64,000 bases of DNA from Streptomyces sp. NRRL S-455 (GCF_000717875.1 NZ_JOCT01000021.1:62001-126000), one strand, 5' to 3'. Positions 43,534-52,615 are shown, counted from the first letter of the stretch. A program made the numbers and translations. The notes: a model not told the origin generated them from the sequence alone.

Positions 43534-44586
43534 CTATGGACGGCCCTCGTACAGTGTCAGGTCCGTGACCACCGCCCGGTGGTCCGTGTCGGACAGGTTC
43601 AGGATGCGGGTGCGGTCCGCCGCGAAGTCCTTCGACACCAGCACATGGTCGATCTGCGTGCCGAACGTCGCGGCCGTCCAGGCCGGCCAGGTGGCCGCGC
43701 GGGCGGCGTCGTCCAGGCGGGCGGCGTCGTACAGGCCGGTGCCGAGGATGCGGCGGAAGGCGGCGTGGTCCTGGGAGGCGTTGAAGTCGCCGGCCAGGAC
43801 GAGGGGGGTGTCGCGGTCGGCGGTGGCCGCGGCGCGCAGGGCGGACAGCTCACGCTTCCAGAGGCCGACCTGGGCGGGCAGCGGGGGCATGGGGTGGGCG
43901 AGCTGGAGGCGTACGGCGTGCCCGTCCACGTCGGCGATCGCGCCGGGCATGCCCATCGTGGCGGTGACGCCGGCCGTGGGGCGGAGGGGGAAGCGGCTGA
44001 GGATGACGGAGCCCTCGGAGCCGCCGCCCTCGACGGCACGGCGGTGCGGGTAGTCCCGCGAGAGGTCGTCCTTCAGCTTCGCGTCGCACCCGTAGTCGCA
44101 TTCCTGTACGAAGACGACGTCCGGTTTCTCGCGGCGGACGGTGGCGACCAGGCCGCCGGTGGCCTGCCCGAACTCGACGTTCGAGGTCAGCACGCGCAGT
44201 TCGGCGACCGGTCGGCCGACGGGGTCGCCGGTCTTGCCGTACGGCTCGATGAACCAGGCCAGCAGGCCGAGCAGGACCACGCCCCAGGCCGTTCCCAGCC
44301 ACCAGCGGGACCGCAGCGAGAGCAGCAGCGCCAGACCGGTGGGGGCGAGCAGCCAGGGGAGGAAGGCGAGGAGCTGCGGGACGGGTGTGAGGCCGTCGCT
44401 GTCCGCGGTCCGGAAGGCGACGACCACGCTCACTCCGGCGAGCAGCAGTCCGGCGCACCAGGTGCCGAGCCGCCGTCGGGGCGGACGGTACCCGGGGGTG
44501 TCGTCGGTGGCGGTCCACTCGGCAGCCGCTGTGTCCAAGGGCCCGGCCTTCCGCTCGCTGGGTGGGATGCCCGTATCCTCCCTCAA
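43534..44586 (-). CDS. Membrane-anchored endonuclease/exonuclease/phosphatase-family protein
   Basis: A 350-aa protein with three hydrophobic segments (~42-60, ~70-90 and ~95-115) and then an EEP domain: LRVLTSNVEFGQATGG, VVFVQECDYG (metal Glu), LVLAGDFNASQDH (catalytic Asp/Asn), IDHVLVSKDF and SDTDHRAVV. The TTG start at 44586 overlaps the TGA of the preceding hydrolase gene (TTGA), supporting coupled translation, although no separate ribosome site is seen. The substrate (nucleic acid or phospholipid) is unknown. Confidence 0.85.
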   Translation of the reverse strand: MREDTGIPPSERKAGPLDTAAAEWTATDDTPGYRPPRRRLGTWCAGLLLAGVSVVVAFRTADSDGLTPVPQLLAFLPWLLAPTGLALLLSLRSRWWLGTAWGVVLLGLLAWFIEPYGKTGDPVGRPVAELRVLTSNVEFGQATGGLVATVRREKPDVVFVQECDYGCDAKLKDDLSRDYPHRRAVEGGGSEGSVILSRFPLRPTAGVTATMGMPGAIADVDGHAVRLQLAHPMPPLPAQVGLWKRELSALRAAATADRDTPLVLAGDFNASQDHAAFRRILGTGLYDAARLDDAARAATWPAWTAATFGTQIDHVLVSKDFAADRTRILNLSDTDHRAVVTDLTLYEGRP

Positions 44587-45392
44587 AGACGGGGTGCGGC
44601 GCCGGAAGGTTCAGCCGCGTCGACGCGGGCCAGGAATTCCCGCAGTGCCCTGTCGAACTCCTCGGGGCGTTCCAGGTTGGGCATGTGGGCCGCGCCGTCG
44701 ATCACGTGCAGCGCCGAGTCGGGGAGGGCCGCGTGCATGGCCCGGGCGTCGGAGACGGGTGTGTAGGTGTCGTCGGTGCCGACGACGACCAGGGCCGGGA
44801 CCGGGACGCGGGTCAGGAGGTCCTGGTAGTCGGGGCGCCGGGCGCGGGCGCGCAGGGCGGCGGCGGCGCCCTCGGGGGAGGTGGCCGTCATCATGCGGTG
44901 GACGTGGGCCTTGACCTCGGCGGGGGCGTACGGTGCGACCATCCGTTCCAGGACCTCGTCGGCGTAGCCGCGCATGCCGTCGCGCAGGAGGCGGTCCGCC
45001 ATGGCGTCGCGGGCGTGGACGCCCTGCGGGGTCTCCGCCGCCGGGAAGGTGTCCGCGAGGACCAGGCCGCGGACGCGCTCGGGGAACAGGCGGTAGCAGT
45101 CCATGACGATCTGGCCGCCCATCGACAGGCCCGCCAGGACGCAGGACGCGACCTTCAGTTCGTCCAGCAGGGCCTCGATGTCCCGGGCGAATCCGGAGAA
45201 GTCCGCGAGGGCCGGGGTCGTGGGGGAGGCGCCGTAGCCGCGCAGGTCGGGGGCGATGACGCGGCGGGCCGTGGAGAAGGTGTCCAGTTGTGGGGCCCAC
45301 ATCGTGCGGTCGAAGGGATGGCCGTGGACGAGGACCAGGGGAACCCGATGAGTGTCAGGGCCTTTGTCCTCGTATGCGAGGAAGGGTGCCAT
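44583..45392 (-). CDS. Alpha/beta hydrolase
   Basis: A 269-aa hydrolase from ATG 45392. Oxyanion HG motif LVLVHGHPFDRTMW, nucleophile elbow AGLSMGGQI, and late Asp/His in VVGTDDTYTPVSDARAM and IDGAAHMPNLERPEEF. The substrate is unknown. The stop overlaps the TTG of the EEP-domain gene. The gene is divergent from a MocR-type regulator whose operator repeats lie in the shared gap. Confidence 0.9.
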   Translation of the reverse strand: MAPFLAYEDKGPDTHRVPLVLVHGHPFDRTMWAPQLDTFSTARRVIAPDLRGYGASPTTPALADFSGFARDIEALLDELKVASCVLAGLSMGGQIVMDCYRLFPERVRGLVLADTFPAAETPQGVHARDAMADRLLRDGMRGYADEVLERMVAPYAPAEVKAHVHRMMTATSPEGAAAALRARARRPDYQDLLTRVPVPALVVVGTDDTYTPVSDARAMHAALPDSALHVIDGAAHMPNLERPEEFDRALREFLARVDAAEPSGAAPRL

Positions 45393-45418
45393 GGGGACGA
45401 CCCTAGGCCGCTCAACTA

Positions 45419-45452
45419 CTCGGTGCAATAAGATCTTTGCTCTCGGTGCAAT
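45419..45452. promoter_or_regulatory. Direct-repeat operator for the MocR-type regulator
   Basis: CTCGGTGCAAT occurs at 45419-45429 and 45442-45452, centre-to-centre 23 bp (about two helical turns), in the divergent region. MocR/PdxR-type regulators bind such direct repeats with their two-headed dimers. Confidence 0.6.
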
Positions 45453-45459
45453 CCGGAGC

Positions 45460-45533
45460 GCGGTCCCGTCCAGTCCGCATCGCGGTCCCGTCCGGTCCCG
45501 TCCAGTCCCGTCCAGTTCAGTCCATTCCATTCG
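45460..45533. repeat. GTCCCGTCC(A/G) iterated repeat in the MocR leader
   Basis: Four GTCCCGTCC units and several CAGTCC/CATTCC variants follow each other between the operator and the ribosome site. They give a pyrimidine-rich, slippage-prone leader. No coding function is seen. Confidence 0.55.
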
Positions 45534-45549
45534 AAGGGGAAGCCGATCG

Positions 45550-46944
45550 ATGGGTGACTTCCGGCGTATCGCCGACCTGATCGCGGACGACATCGCCACC
45601 GGGCGGCTCAGGCCCGGCCAACGGTTGCCGCCGCAGCGGGCGTTCGCGCGGCGCCGGGGGATCGCGCCCTCCACGGCCGGGCGGGTGTACGGCGAACTCG
45701 TACGGCGCGGGCTGGTCGTCGGTGAGGTCGGGCGCGGCACCTTCGTGCGGGCCGCGCCGGCGGGGCCCGCGGGGCGGGCACTCGTCGAGCCGGGCCTGGC
45801 CGACGCCCCGGTCAACATGGAGCTCAACTACCCCAGCGCGCCTGGTCAGGCGGAGCTTCTCGCGCCCGTTCTCGCGCCGCTGCTGCGTCCCGACGTGCTG
45901 GCCGAGGCGCTGCTGCCGGCCGCCGCCACCGGTACCCCGTCCGCCCGGGAGGCCGCGGCCGCCCTCCTCACCACGCCCGGCTGGCGCCCCGACCCGGACC
46001 GGCTGCTGTTCACCGGCAACGCCCGTCAGGCCATCGCCGCCGCCCTGGCCTCCCTGGTCCGGCCGGGCGGCCGGGTCGGCGTGGAGCAGCTGACGTATCC
46101 GCTGGTCAAGGAGATCGCGGCGCGGCTGGGGATCACGCTGGTGCCGCTGGCCGGCGACCGGGACGGGCTGCTCCCGGAGGCCGTCGCCGCCGCGCACCGT
46201 ACGGCCCCCTTGTCCGCCCTCTATCTGCAGCCGGCGCTGCACAACCCGACGTCCGTGACGACGAGCGGGCCGCGCTTGCTGCAACTCGCGCATCTGGTGC
46301 ACGACGTGAACCTGCCGGTCGTGGAGGACCGTATCTGGTCCTTCCTGGTCGGGCCGGACGGCCGTCACGGGCGTGGGGAACGGGCCGGCGAGCGCCGCGG
46401 CCCGGTCGACCCCCTCGCCGCCCACGCCCCCGCCCTCACCCATGTCGTCGACGGCCTGTCCAAGCGGGTCGCGCCGGGGCTCACCGTCGGTTTTCTCGTC
46501 GTGCCACCGCACCGGGTCGGTGCGGTGGCCGAGGCGGTGCGGTCGGGTGGGTGGAGTGCGGGACGGTTCGCGCTGGAGGCGGCCGTGCGGTGGGCCGGGG
46601 AGGGGGTCGTGGCGAGGCTGACCGAGGCCAAGCGGGTGGACGCGACGCGACGCCAGCGGATCCTCACCCAGGAACTCGACGGTTTCGCCGTGCGGTCCGA
46701 CCCGCGCGCCTACTTCGCCTGGTGGGAGCTGCCCGCCCCGTGGCGCGCGGACACCTTCACGGCGGCCGCCGCCGCGCACGGCATCGCCGTCACGCCCGGC
46801 CCCGCCTTCGCCGTCGCCCCGGGCCACACGCCCGACGCCGTCAGGCTCGGTCTCGCCTCGGCTCCGGAGCCGGATCTGCGGCGGGCGCTGCGGACGCTGG
46901 CGCACATCGCCGCGCGGCGGAGCGGGGGCCGTAGCGGCCGGTGA
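45550..46944 (+). CDS. MocR/PdxR-type regulator (GntR HTH fused to aminotransferase)
   Basis: A 464-aa protein from ATG 45550 (GAAGGGGAAG upstream). An N-terminal GntR winged helix (FRRIADLIADDIATGRLRPGQRLPPQRAFARRRGIAPSTAGRVYGELVRRGLV) is fused to a class I aminotransferase-like domain (~110-450) retaining the PLP lysine in HVVDGLSKRVAPGLTVGF and the YLQPALHNPTSVTT loop. It senses a pyridoxal or amino-acid effector. The divergent hydrolase-endonuclease pair is the probable target with itself. It overlaps the 3' end of a convergent gene by 104 bp. Confidence 0.9.
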   Translation: MGDFRRIADLIADDIATGRLRPGQRLPPQRAFARRRGIAPSTAGRVYGELVRRGLVVGEVGRGTFVRAAPAGPAGRALVEPGLADAPVNMELNYPSAPGQAELLAPVLAPLLRPDVLAEALLPAAATGTPSAREAAAALLTTPGWRPDPDRLLFTGNARQAIAAALASLVRPGGRVGVEQLTYPLVKEIAARLGITLVPLAGDRDGLLPEAVAAAHRTAPLSALYLQPALHNPTSVTTSGPRLLQLAHLVHDVNLPVVEDRIWSFLVGPDGRHGRGERAGERRGPVDPLAAHAPALTHVVDGLSKRVAPGLTVGFLVVPPHRVGAVAEAVRSGGWSAGRFALEAAVRWAGEGVVARLTEAKRVDATRRQRILTQELDGFAVRSDPRAYFAWWELPAPWRADTFTAAAAAHGIAVTPGPAFAVAPGHTPDAVRLGLASAPEPDLRRALRTLAHIAARRSGGRSGR

Positions 46945-47809
46945 GCCAGGAGGCGAGCGCCACCGTCAGGCCGAGGGTGAGCAGCAGCCAGGACACCGTG
47001 CGCAGGCTGGCGGTCAGGGCGTCGTAGACCGCGCCCGCGGCCGGGCGGTGGAGGGGGTCGGACAGGTCCGCGAGGGTGAGGCGGCGGCCGATCGCGACAG
47101 CGAGGACGAGCAGCCCGCCGCCCAGCGCCGTACCGAGGCCGAGGGCGGTGACCGCGCGGCGACGGCACGCGGCGACGGTGATCCCGGCGACCGCGAACAC
47201 GGCGGCGGCCGGCGGCAACCAGAAGGCGGCGGTGTCCAGCACCTGGTACCCCTTGCGCAGTCGGTCCACGTCCCCGGCCGGGAGCACCGGGACCCGGGTG
47301 TGCGTGACCGGGATGCGGTGGGCGAACGGCACCCGGTTGTCGGTGAGTTGGCGTTTGACACGGGCTACGACCGGGGCGAGGTCGACGGTGACCGCGGTCG
47401 CCCGGGTGTCGTCGTCGCGCAGGGCCCGCACCACGGCGGTGTGGACGGCCTGGTTCGCCGCCTCCCACGCCGTGCGGAACACGTCGGTCCGGGTGAACGA
47501 CCGCACCGCGTCGTGCACGAAGGGCCCGGCCGCGCCGCGCAGCGGCCCGCTGTCGAGCTCGTGCCCGGCCTTCCGCATGATGCCGTCCCCGAGGGCGTCC
47601 GCCACCGCGCGCCGCACGTGCGGGTCGGCGGCGAGCGGCGCCACACTGCGCACGTAGCGGCCGGTGTCGGTCAGCCCGTGCGCCGCCCAGGACGCGAGCG
47701 CCCCGAACGGCAGCAGCAGGCACGCGAGGGCCAGCAGAACGGCCGACAGGGCGTTCCGCAGTCGTGTGGGCGCCTCCTCGGGTACGGGCGCCCGGCCGCG
47801 CTCGGTCAC
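46841..47809 (-). CDS. Membrane protein, unknown function
   Basis: About 322 aa from GTG 47809; GTG 47812 or 47869 are alternatives, so the start is uncertain. A hydrophobic segment near the N-terminus (LSAVLLALACLLLPFGALASWA) is followed by a large outer domain (LADPHVRRAVADALGDGIMRKAG..., DVFRTAWEAANQAVHTAVVRALRDDD) and three C-terminal membrane segments (FWLPPAAAVFAVAGITVAA, GTALGGGLLVLAVAIG, VSWLLLTLGLTVALASWL). The layout is familiar in actinobacterial conserved membrane proteins of unknown role. Confidence 0.7.
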   Translation of the reverse strand: MTERGRAPVPEEAPTRLRNALSAVLLALACLLLPFGALASWAAHGLTDTGRYVRSVAPLAADPHVRRAVADALGDGIMRKAGHELDSGPLRGAAGPFVHDAVRSFTRTDVFRTAWEAANQAVHTAVVRALRDDDTRATAVTVDLAPVVARVKRQLTDNRVPFAHRIPVTHTRVPVLPAGDVDRLRKGYQVLDTAAFWLPPAAAVFAVAGITVAACRRRAVTALGLGTALGGGLLVLAVAIGRRLTLADLSDPLHRPAAGAVYDALTASLRTVSWLLLTLGLTVALASWLTGRYGPRSAARRCAPASAAPAADPAPEPRRDRA

Positions 47810-47933
47810 CACTCCAGACAAGGCGCCGCCGGTGCGGCCCGCGAGCGGCGGGACTGCATTCGGCCCCACACCTCGAGCCGAACGGGGCGCCCCACGTCCA
47901 CGACAGGCCCGGTCCGGTCCGGCCCGGACGCGA

Positions 47934-48383
47934 TCAGTCGACGCGGTGGCCGGCGGCGTCCTCGTGCGTGTAGTAGCGGTAGAACACCATCACGAAGACG
48001 CCCGCTCCGGCCGCCAGTCCCAGCCACATGGACCACAGCACGGACTCACCGGACTGGCTGATGAGGAAGCCGGTGGCGCAGCCGGTGAAGGCGAACCAGA
48101 GCAGGGCGCGCAGCTCGCGCCGGAGCCCCTGGCCGAGTTGCCACACGGCCGCGAAGAGCACGGCGAACACGAGCGCGGTGACGAAGCCGAACAGCAGGTT
48201 CCAGCCCGTGATGGGCCCGCCGTAGCGACGGTTGGCGGCGGCCCAGTAGCCGTAGACCAGCCCGAGGACGACGGGCAGCGCGACCCTGGCCATCGCGTGG
48301 GTCCGCGCGCTGAAGACGTCGGGTGCACGGCGCTGCGGGAGCTGCCTGGTCACCTTGGGTGAGGCGGGTGCCGCGTGAGCCAT
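47934..48383 (-). CDS. Membrane protein, unknown function
   Basis: A 149-aa protein from ATG 48383 (ribosome site GGAGAG). Four membrane segments are visible: VALPVVLGLVYGYWAAA, WNLLFGFVTALVFAVLFAAVW, ALLWFAFTGCATGFLI and WLGLAAGAGVFVMVFYRYY. The C-terminus is short and polar (THEDAAGHRVD). No family is recognised. It is divergent from the pseudo-caspase gene. Confidence 0.75.
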   Translation of the reverse strand: MAHAAPASPKVTRQLPQRRAPDVFSARTHAMARVALPVVLGLVYGYWAAANRRYGGPITGWNLLFGFVTALVFAVLFAAVWQLGQGLRRELRALLWFAFTGCATGFLISQSGESVLWSMWLGLAAGAGVFVMVFYRYYTHEDAAGHRVD

Positions 48384-48556
48384 GAGAGCTCTCCTCTCTC
48401 CCTGCCCCTGCTCTCCAGGGCACACCGCCCGACTGCCGTCGGCAAGTCGGCGGGCCAAAACCCCCGAAGGCGGGCGTTTGCGGTCCTGAGGGCCCTCCTT
48501 TGCAGCCGCACCGGTTACCGTGCTGCGGTACGTGATCGACCGGGGGAGGGGACGAG

Positions 48557-49618
48557 ATGTCCGGAACCGTGCTGCTGCTGGCGGCCTCGCCGGTGGGTAA
48601 GGGGCGTCTGGTGGACGCCGCCTCCGTGCTGCCCGTCCTGGCCGCCGTCCCACCCGCCGTGCTGTCCGGCACGGACACCGCGAACGTCGTCGAGCTCGCC
48701 GACCCGCTGGAGCCGCAGGCCGTGCTGACCCGGCTGCGCGCCGCCGCCGCGTCCCCGGGCCCGCTCACCGTGTTCGTCACGGGCCAGCTCGTCCTCGACC
48801 GCCGTCAGCGTCTGCCGCACCTCGCGCTGGCCCGCACCACCGCCTCCACCGCCCGCTACACCGCGTTCCCCTGGCACTGGTTCCGGGACGAACTGCGGCT
48901 GCGGCCGGCCGGGGCCACGACCTTCCTGCTCGACCTGCACGCCGACGCCGAGACCTGGGAGCTGCTGCGCGGCACCCCGCTGGACTCGGGCCGCGGCAGC
49001 GCCGTCCACGGCCGGATCGCGCCACCACCGTCCAGACGCACCGTCGCGGCACCGGCGTACATGAAGGCGGTCGCGACGATCCTGCGCAGCGGGTTCCGGC
49101 CGCCGGCGGATCAGCTGCACCAGCAGGCGCTGGCCCGTATCGCACCGGAGAGCGCGGCCACGGACATCGTGATCAGCACACCGGGCCCGGCGGCGGGCGA
49201 TCCGCACGCCGCCATCACCGCCGCCGTCCAGTCCGGCCGCCACTCCGAGGCCGACGCGCTCGCCGCCCGGCACGAACGGGCCGCAGTCGCCGCGCACGGG
49301 CCCACCTCCGAGGAGGCCCTGCACTGGACCGAGGTCCGGGCGGACCTCGCGATGTTCGCCGGGGACGCGGGCCGCAGCTGCCACACCTGGCTGACCGTGG
49401 CCACCGTCCGCCTGAACGCCGGGCAGGCGCCGGACGCGCCCGCCGTCGAGGCCGCCGTGGACCGGGCCCACCACCAGTGGGGTCAGATCCGTGACACGGC
49501 CCGTGCCCGCGAACTGGGCGCCGCGCTCGCCGAGTTGCGGGGCCGGGTCCCCGGACGGCGCGAAGGGGCGCTCGACCATGTGCAGCGGCAGTTGCGGCAG
49601 TTGCAGACCCAGCCCTGA
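48557..49618 (+). CDS. Probable inactive caspase-like (pseudo-caspase) protein with helical tail
   Basis: A 353-aa protein. The first ~160 residues follow the strand pattern of a caspase fold: VLLLAASPVG, PLTVFVTGQ (position of the catalytic His replaced by Gln) and TTFLLDLHADA (position of the catalytic Cys replaced by Leu). The segment LPWHWF..ELR equivalent (FPWHWFRDELRLR) lies between them. The C-terminal half is helical and TPR-like (AAITAAVQSGRHSEADALAARHERA...). This reading is inference from local similarity to the adjacent active caspase gene. It starts 49618 minus 1061, just before the EACC1-caspase operon, and could be its regulator or sensor. Confidence 0.65.
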   Translation: MSGTVLLLAASPVGKGRLVDAASVLPVLAAVPPAVLSGTDTANVVELADPLEPQAVLTRLRAAAASPGPLTVFVTGQLVLDRRQRLPHLALARTTASTARYTAFPWHWFRDELRLRPAGATTFLLDLHADAETWELLRGTPLDSGRGSAVHGRIAPPPSRRTVAAPAYMKAVATILRSGFRPPADQLHQQALARIAPESAATDIVISTPGPAAGDPHAAITAAVQSGRHSEADALAARHERAAVAAHGPTSEEALHWTEVRADLAMFAGDAGRSCHTWLTVATVRLNAGQAPDAPAVEAAVDRAHHQWGQIRDTARARELGAALAELRGRVPGRREGALDHVQRQLRQLQTQP

Positions 49619-49743
49619 CACGCCTGTGACATGTGTGACTGGCGTGAACGGAGAGGTGCAATCGCTGTCCCCGGTCGCGTCACAGGTCTGCCGCTGAGGC
49701 CTGACCCGGTGTCATGATGTCGGGTATGACAGAGGGGGGCCGA

Positions 49744-50079
49744 GTGGCTGTCTTAGGCGTACGCGTGCGGCTGGGCGCCGGCGCGACCGTGGACGATGTC
49801 AGAGCCCTGAAGACGTGGCTGGAGCGGGACGAGCCGCTGGAGCGACTGCTCGCCGACGGGGACCTGGAGATCGAGGTGCAGGCCGGCACGGACGGGCCCG
49901 AGGGACGGCTGGGGCCCGACCTGGAGCTCGTGCTGAAACTGCTCGGTGATGTCGTCACGGTCGTCGCACTGACCGAGTACACCACCCGCGCGGTGAAGAC
50001 CTGGACGAACAACCGCCGCAGGCTCCAGGGCGGCGATCCTGGGCCCGAGATCCGCCCGCTGGACCCCCCACGGGGGTAG
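49744..50079 (+). CDS. EACC1-like effector-associated adaptor
   Basis: A 111-aa protein from GTG 49744, chosen because GAGGGGGG lies just upstream; ATGs at 49714 and 49726 are alternatives. The beta-alpha pattern VAVLGVRVRLGAGATVDDVRALKTWLERDEPLERLLADGDLEIEVQ, then LVLKLLGDVVTVVALTEYTTRAVKTW resembles EACC1 (effector-associated constant component 1), which in Streptomyces accompanies caspase-type or NTPase conflict effectors. A TTA codon at 49753-49755 (codon 4) makes translation potentially bldA-dependent. Four bp separate it from the caspase gene. Confidence 0.7.
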   Translation: MAVLGVRVRLGAGATVDDVRALKTWLERDEPLERLLADGDLEIEVQAGTDGPEGRLGPDLELVLKLLGDVVTVVALTEYTTRAVKTWTNNRRRLQGGDPGPEIRPLDPPRG

Positions 50080-50083
50080 ACCG

Positions 50084-52615
50084 GTGAGCCGCTTCGACGC
50101 GCGCGGCAGAGTGAACCGGGCGCTGCTGGTCGGTGTGTCCGAGTACGACCACACGGCGCCGGAGCATCCACAGGGTGTCAATGGCCAGCTCCCCGCCGTG
50201 CGGCGCAACCGGACGACACTCGAGGACGCGCTGAACCGGGGCCATGTGTTCGGCGCGGGCGAGGTGAAATCCCTGGCCTCGCCGACCCAGGACGACTTCA
50301 CGGGCGCGCTGAGCCGCGCCTGCCGCGAAGCCAGAGGACTGCTGCTGCTCTACTTCGCCGGGCATGCCGTCACCTCGACCTCCGGCAGCGAGCTGCACCT
50401 CCAGATGCGCACCGCGCGGGTCCTCACGGGCAACGGGCTGCCCGGCTCCGTCAGTTTCAGCCAGGTGCTGGGCGAACTCGTCGAGAGCCACGCCGAGCAG
50501 GTGGTGGTGATCCTCGACTGCTGCTACGCGGGTAACGCCGCGGGAATCTGGCACCGCCTCGACGATCCGAGGCGGCACAAGATCCTCCTCCTGATGAGCG
50601 TGCAGCCCAACCGCTGCATCCTGGGCGGTACCGCCAAGGTGGCGACGCCGTTCACCCGTGAACTCGTGCACGTCCTCGACGAGGGCGGGGAGGTGTGGCT
50701 CTCCGAGCTGTACGACGCGGTGGAGCGGCGGATGGCCGAGGCGAGGTACAGGGCGGAGGACAACGACCTGCAGCGGCCGCAGGCGCTGGCCCGTCCCTGG
50801 AACGGGGACGACGTGCTGCTGGCGGCAGGACCGGTGGACCTGTCCGGTGGCGCCGGGGGCACGTCCGGTGGCTGGTTCGCCCGGCTCCGACGTCGGTTCG
50901 CGCCCGCCCGGCAGGGCACCGGCCCCCGACTCCGCCGCACCGCCCTGTCGGTTCTGCTGGCGCTGCTCGCCACCAGTGCGGGCGGCTACGGCTTGCTGGC
51001 CCTGACCGGCGACTCCGGCTCCTGCGAGCCGCCCCTGGAATTACGGGTCCTCACCGACCCCGACCTGGAGCCGGCGATGCGGGCGGCCGCGGACGCCTAC
51101 CTCGCCTCGGCGGACAACACCACGGAGGACGGCTGTCTGCGCAGCGGCGTCACCGTCTACAGCGCCGGTGCCGCTCATGTGGTGACCGCGCTGGGCGAGC
51201 ACTCCGACCCCTGGCAGCAGCCGCGTGAGGACGTCAACCCGCAGCGGGACGTCGGTCCGCAGCCTGACGTGTGGATCCCCGCGACCCGCGCGGACGTCGG
51301 CCGGGTCACGGAGGCGCAGGTGGACCGCGTCTTCGCCCGGCTGGAGCCGGACGCCGGTCCGTTCGCCTACTCACCGGTCGTGCTGGCCGTCCCCGAGAGC
51401 CTCGACGTCGGCGTCGCGCCCACCGGGCGGTCGCTGCCGGAGCTGATCAGGGTCCTGAAGGACGCCGACACGAAGGCACAAGTGCGCAGGCCCGACCCCG
51501 AGTTCAGCGACTCGGCACTGCTGGCGACGGTCGGACTGTACGGCGACGGGGGCGATGTGCGCCGCGCCGAGCGGCTGATCACCCAGGCAGGACGGCCCGA
51601 GCCCTCGGCCGTCAAGCTGCTGTGCACGCTGCCCGAGGACGACGCCGCGGACGACCGCAGCGCCGTCCTGGTCCCGGAGTTCCTGCTCAGGAGCGGCGTC
51701 GGCTGCCACTCGGTCACGCGGGCCGAGCGCACCGCCCTCTACCCCGACGACGTACCCGGTCTCGAACCGACGTTCGTGCGGGTGCGCTGGGAAGGCGGCG
51801 ACCGGGACGCCCAGGCGCGGGACGAGGCGGTGAACCGCTTCCGCGACTGGCTGGCGGGGAAGGGCGGCCGGGAGGTGCTCGGCAAGCAGGGGTTCAGGTC
51901 CGCGAAGGACGAGCGAGGCCTGATCGCCGGTCAGGCGGCCGAACACGGGCTGACCGGTTCCGTGCCGTCGGCGGACCCCGCCGACGCGACGCAACTGGAC
52001 AGGACGCTGGAGCGGTACGGCAACGCGCACGGACCCGGCCGGGTCCTGTTCCTCCTCGACAGCTCCGGCTCGATGGCCGGCCTGTGGGACGGCCCCAGCG
52101 GCGGCCCCGGCATCCTCAAACAGACCCTGACGGGTCTCGGCAAGGAGGACGAGTACGGGGTGTGGGCGGTGCACGGCGTCGGGCGCCCCACGCACACCGA
52201 ACTGCTCGACTTCCGCACGCACTCCCGCGCGGAGGCGGAAGGGGCCCTCAAGACCGGCGGGGGAGGCGCCGAGGTACGGGACGCGGAAGCCGATCCGCAC
52301 GCCGGCCTGCTGGACGCACTGGAGTTCATGCGGGAGCGCGGCGCCGGCGACGAGCGGCCGCAGCTGATCGTGTATCTGACCGACGGCGAGGACGACAACC
52401 GCCTGACCGGCGACCGCCTCCGCGAGGTGGAGGACCGGGCCGGTGAGTCGGGCGTGCCCGTGGTGATGGTGACGCTGAACAGCGGGGCCTGCGACCGTGA
52501 CCGCCCTGGCACACGCATCGCGGAGGCAGCCCAGGGCCGCTGCCTGGACGCCGGGGACGACCTGGTGCCCGCGCTGCGCGACGAGGTCGCCCGCACCGGA
52601 ACGGGGGAGGAATGA
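50084..52615 (+). CDS. Transmembrane caspase with extracellular SBP-like and vWA domains
   Basis: An 843-aa protein from GTG 50084. Domain order: cytoplasmic caspase/C14 domain (~12-250) with LLLLYFAGHAV (His94) and VVVILDCCYAGN (D145-C146-C147; Cys147 at the DxC position); one membrane segment (~284-308, ALSVLLALLATSAGGYGLLAL); an outer periplasmic-binding-like domain (~318-640, LELRVLTDPDLEPAMRAAADAYL...PDVWIPATRADV); and a C-terminal vWA domain (~652-843) with MIDAS DSSGSM and YLTDGEDD. The layout is that of a receptor-protease: ligand or metal-dependent binding outside, protease inside. A TTA codon (51041-51043, codon 320) again suggests bldA control. It overlaps the next gene's start. 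Confidence 0.88.
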   Translation: MSRFDARGRVNRALLVGVSEYDHTAPEHPQGVNGQLPAVRRNRTTLEDALNRGHVFGAGEVKSLASPTQDDFTGALSRACREARGLLLLYFAGHAVTSTSGSELHLQMRTARVLTGNGLPGSVSFSQVLGELVESHAEQVVVILDCCYAGNAAGIWHRLDDPRRHKILLLMSVQPNRCILGGTAKVATPFTRELVHVLDEGGEVWLSELYDAVERRMAEARYRAEDNDLQRPQALARPWNGDDVLLAAGPVDLSGGAGGTSGGWFARLRRRFAPARQGTGPRLRRTALSVLLALLATSAGGYGLLALTGDSGSCEPPLELRVLTDPDLEPAMRAAADAYLASADNTTEDGCLRSGVTVYSAGAAHVVTALGEHSDPWQQPREDVNPQRDVGPQPDVWIPATRADVGRVTEAQVDRVFARLEPDAGPFAYSPVVLAVPESLDVGVAPTGRSLPELIRVLKDADTKAQVRRPDPEFSDSALLATVGLYGDGGDVRRAERLITQAGRPEPSAVKLLCTLPEDDAADDRSAVLVPEFLLRSGVGCHSVTRAERTALYPDDVPGLEPTFVRVRWEGGDRDAQARDEAVNRFRDWLAGKGGREVLGKQGFRSAKDERGLIAGQAAEHGLTGSVPSADPADATQLDRTLERYGNAHGPGRVLFLLDSSGSMAGLWDGPSGGPGILKQTLTGLGKEDEYGVWAVHGVGRPTHTELLDFRTHSRAEAEGALKTGGGGAEVRDAEADPHAGLLDALEFMRERGAGDERPQLIVYLTDGEDDNRLTGDRLREVEDRAGESGVPVVMVTLNSGACDRDRPGTRIAEAAQGRCLDAGDDLVPALRDEVARTGTGEE

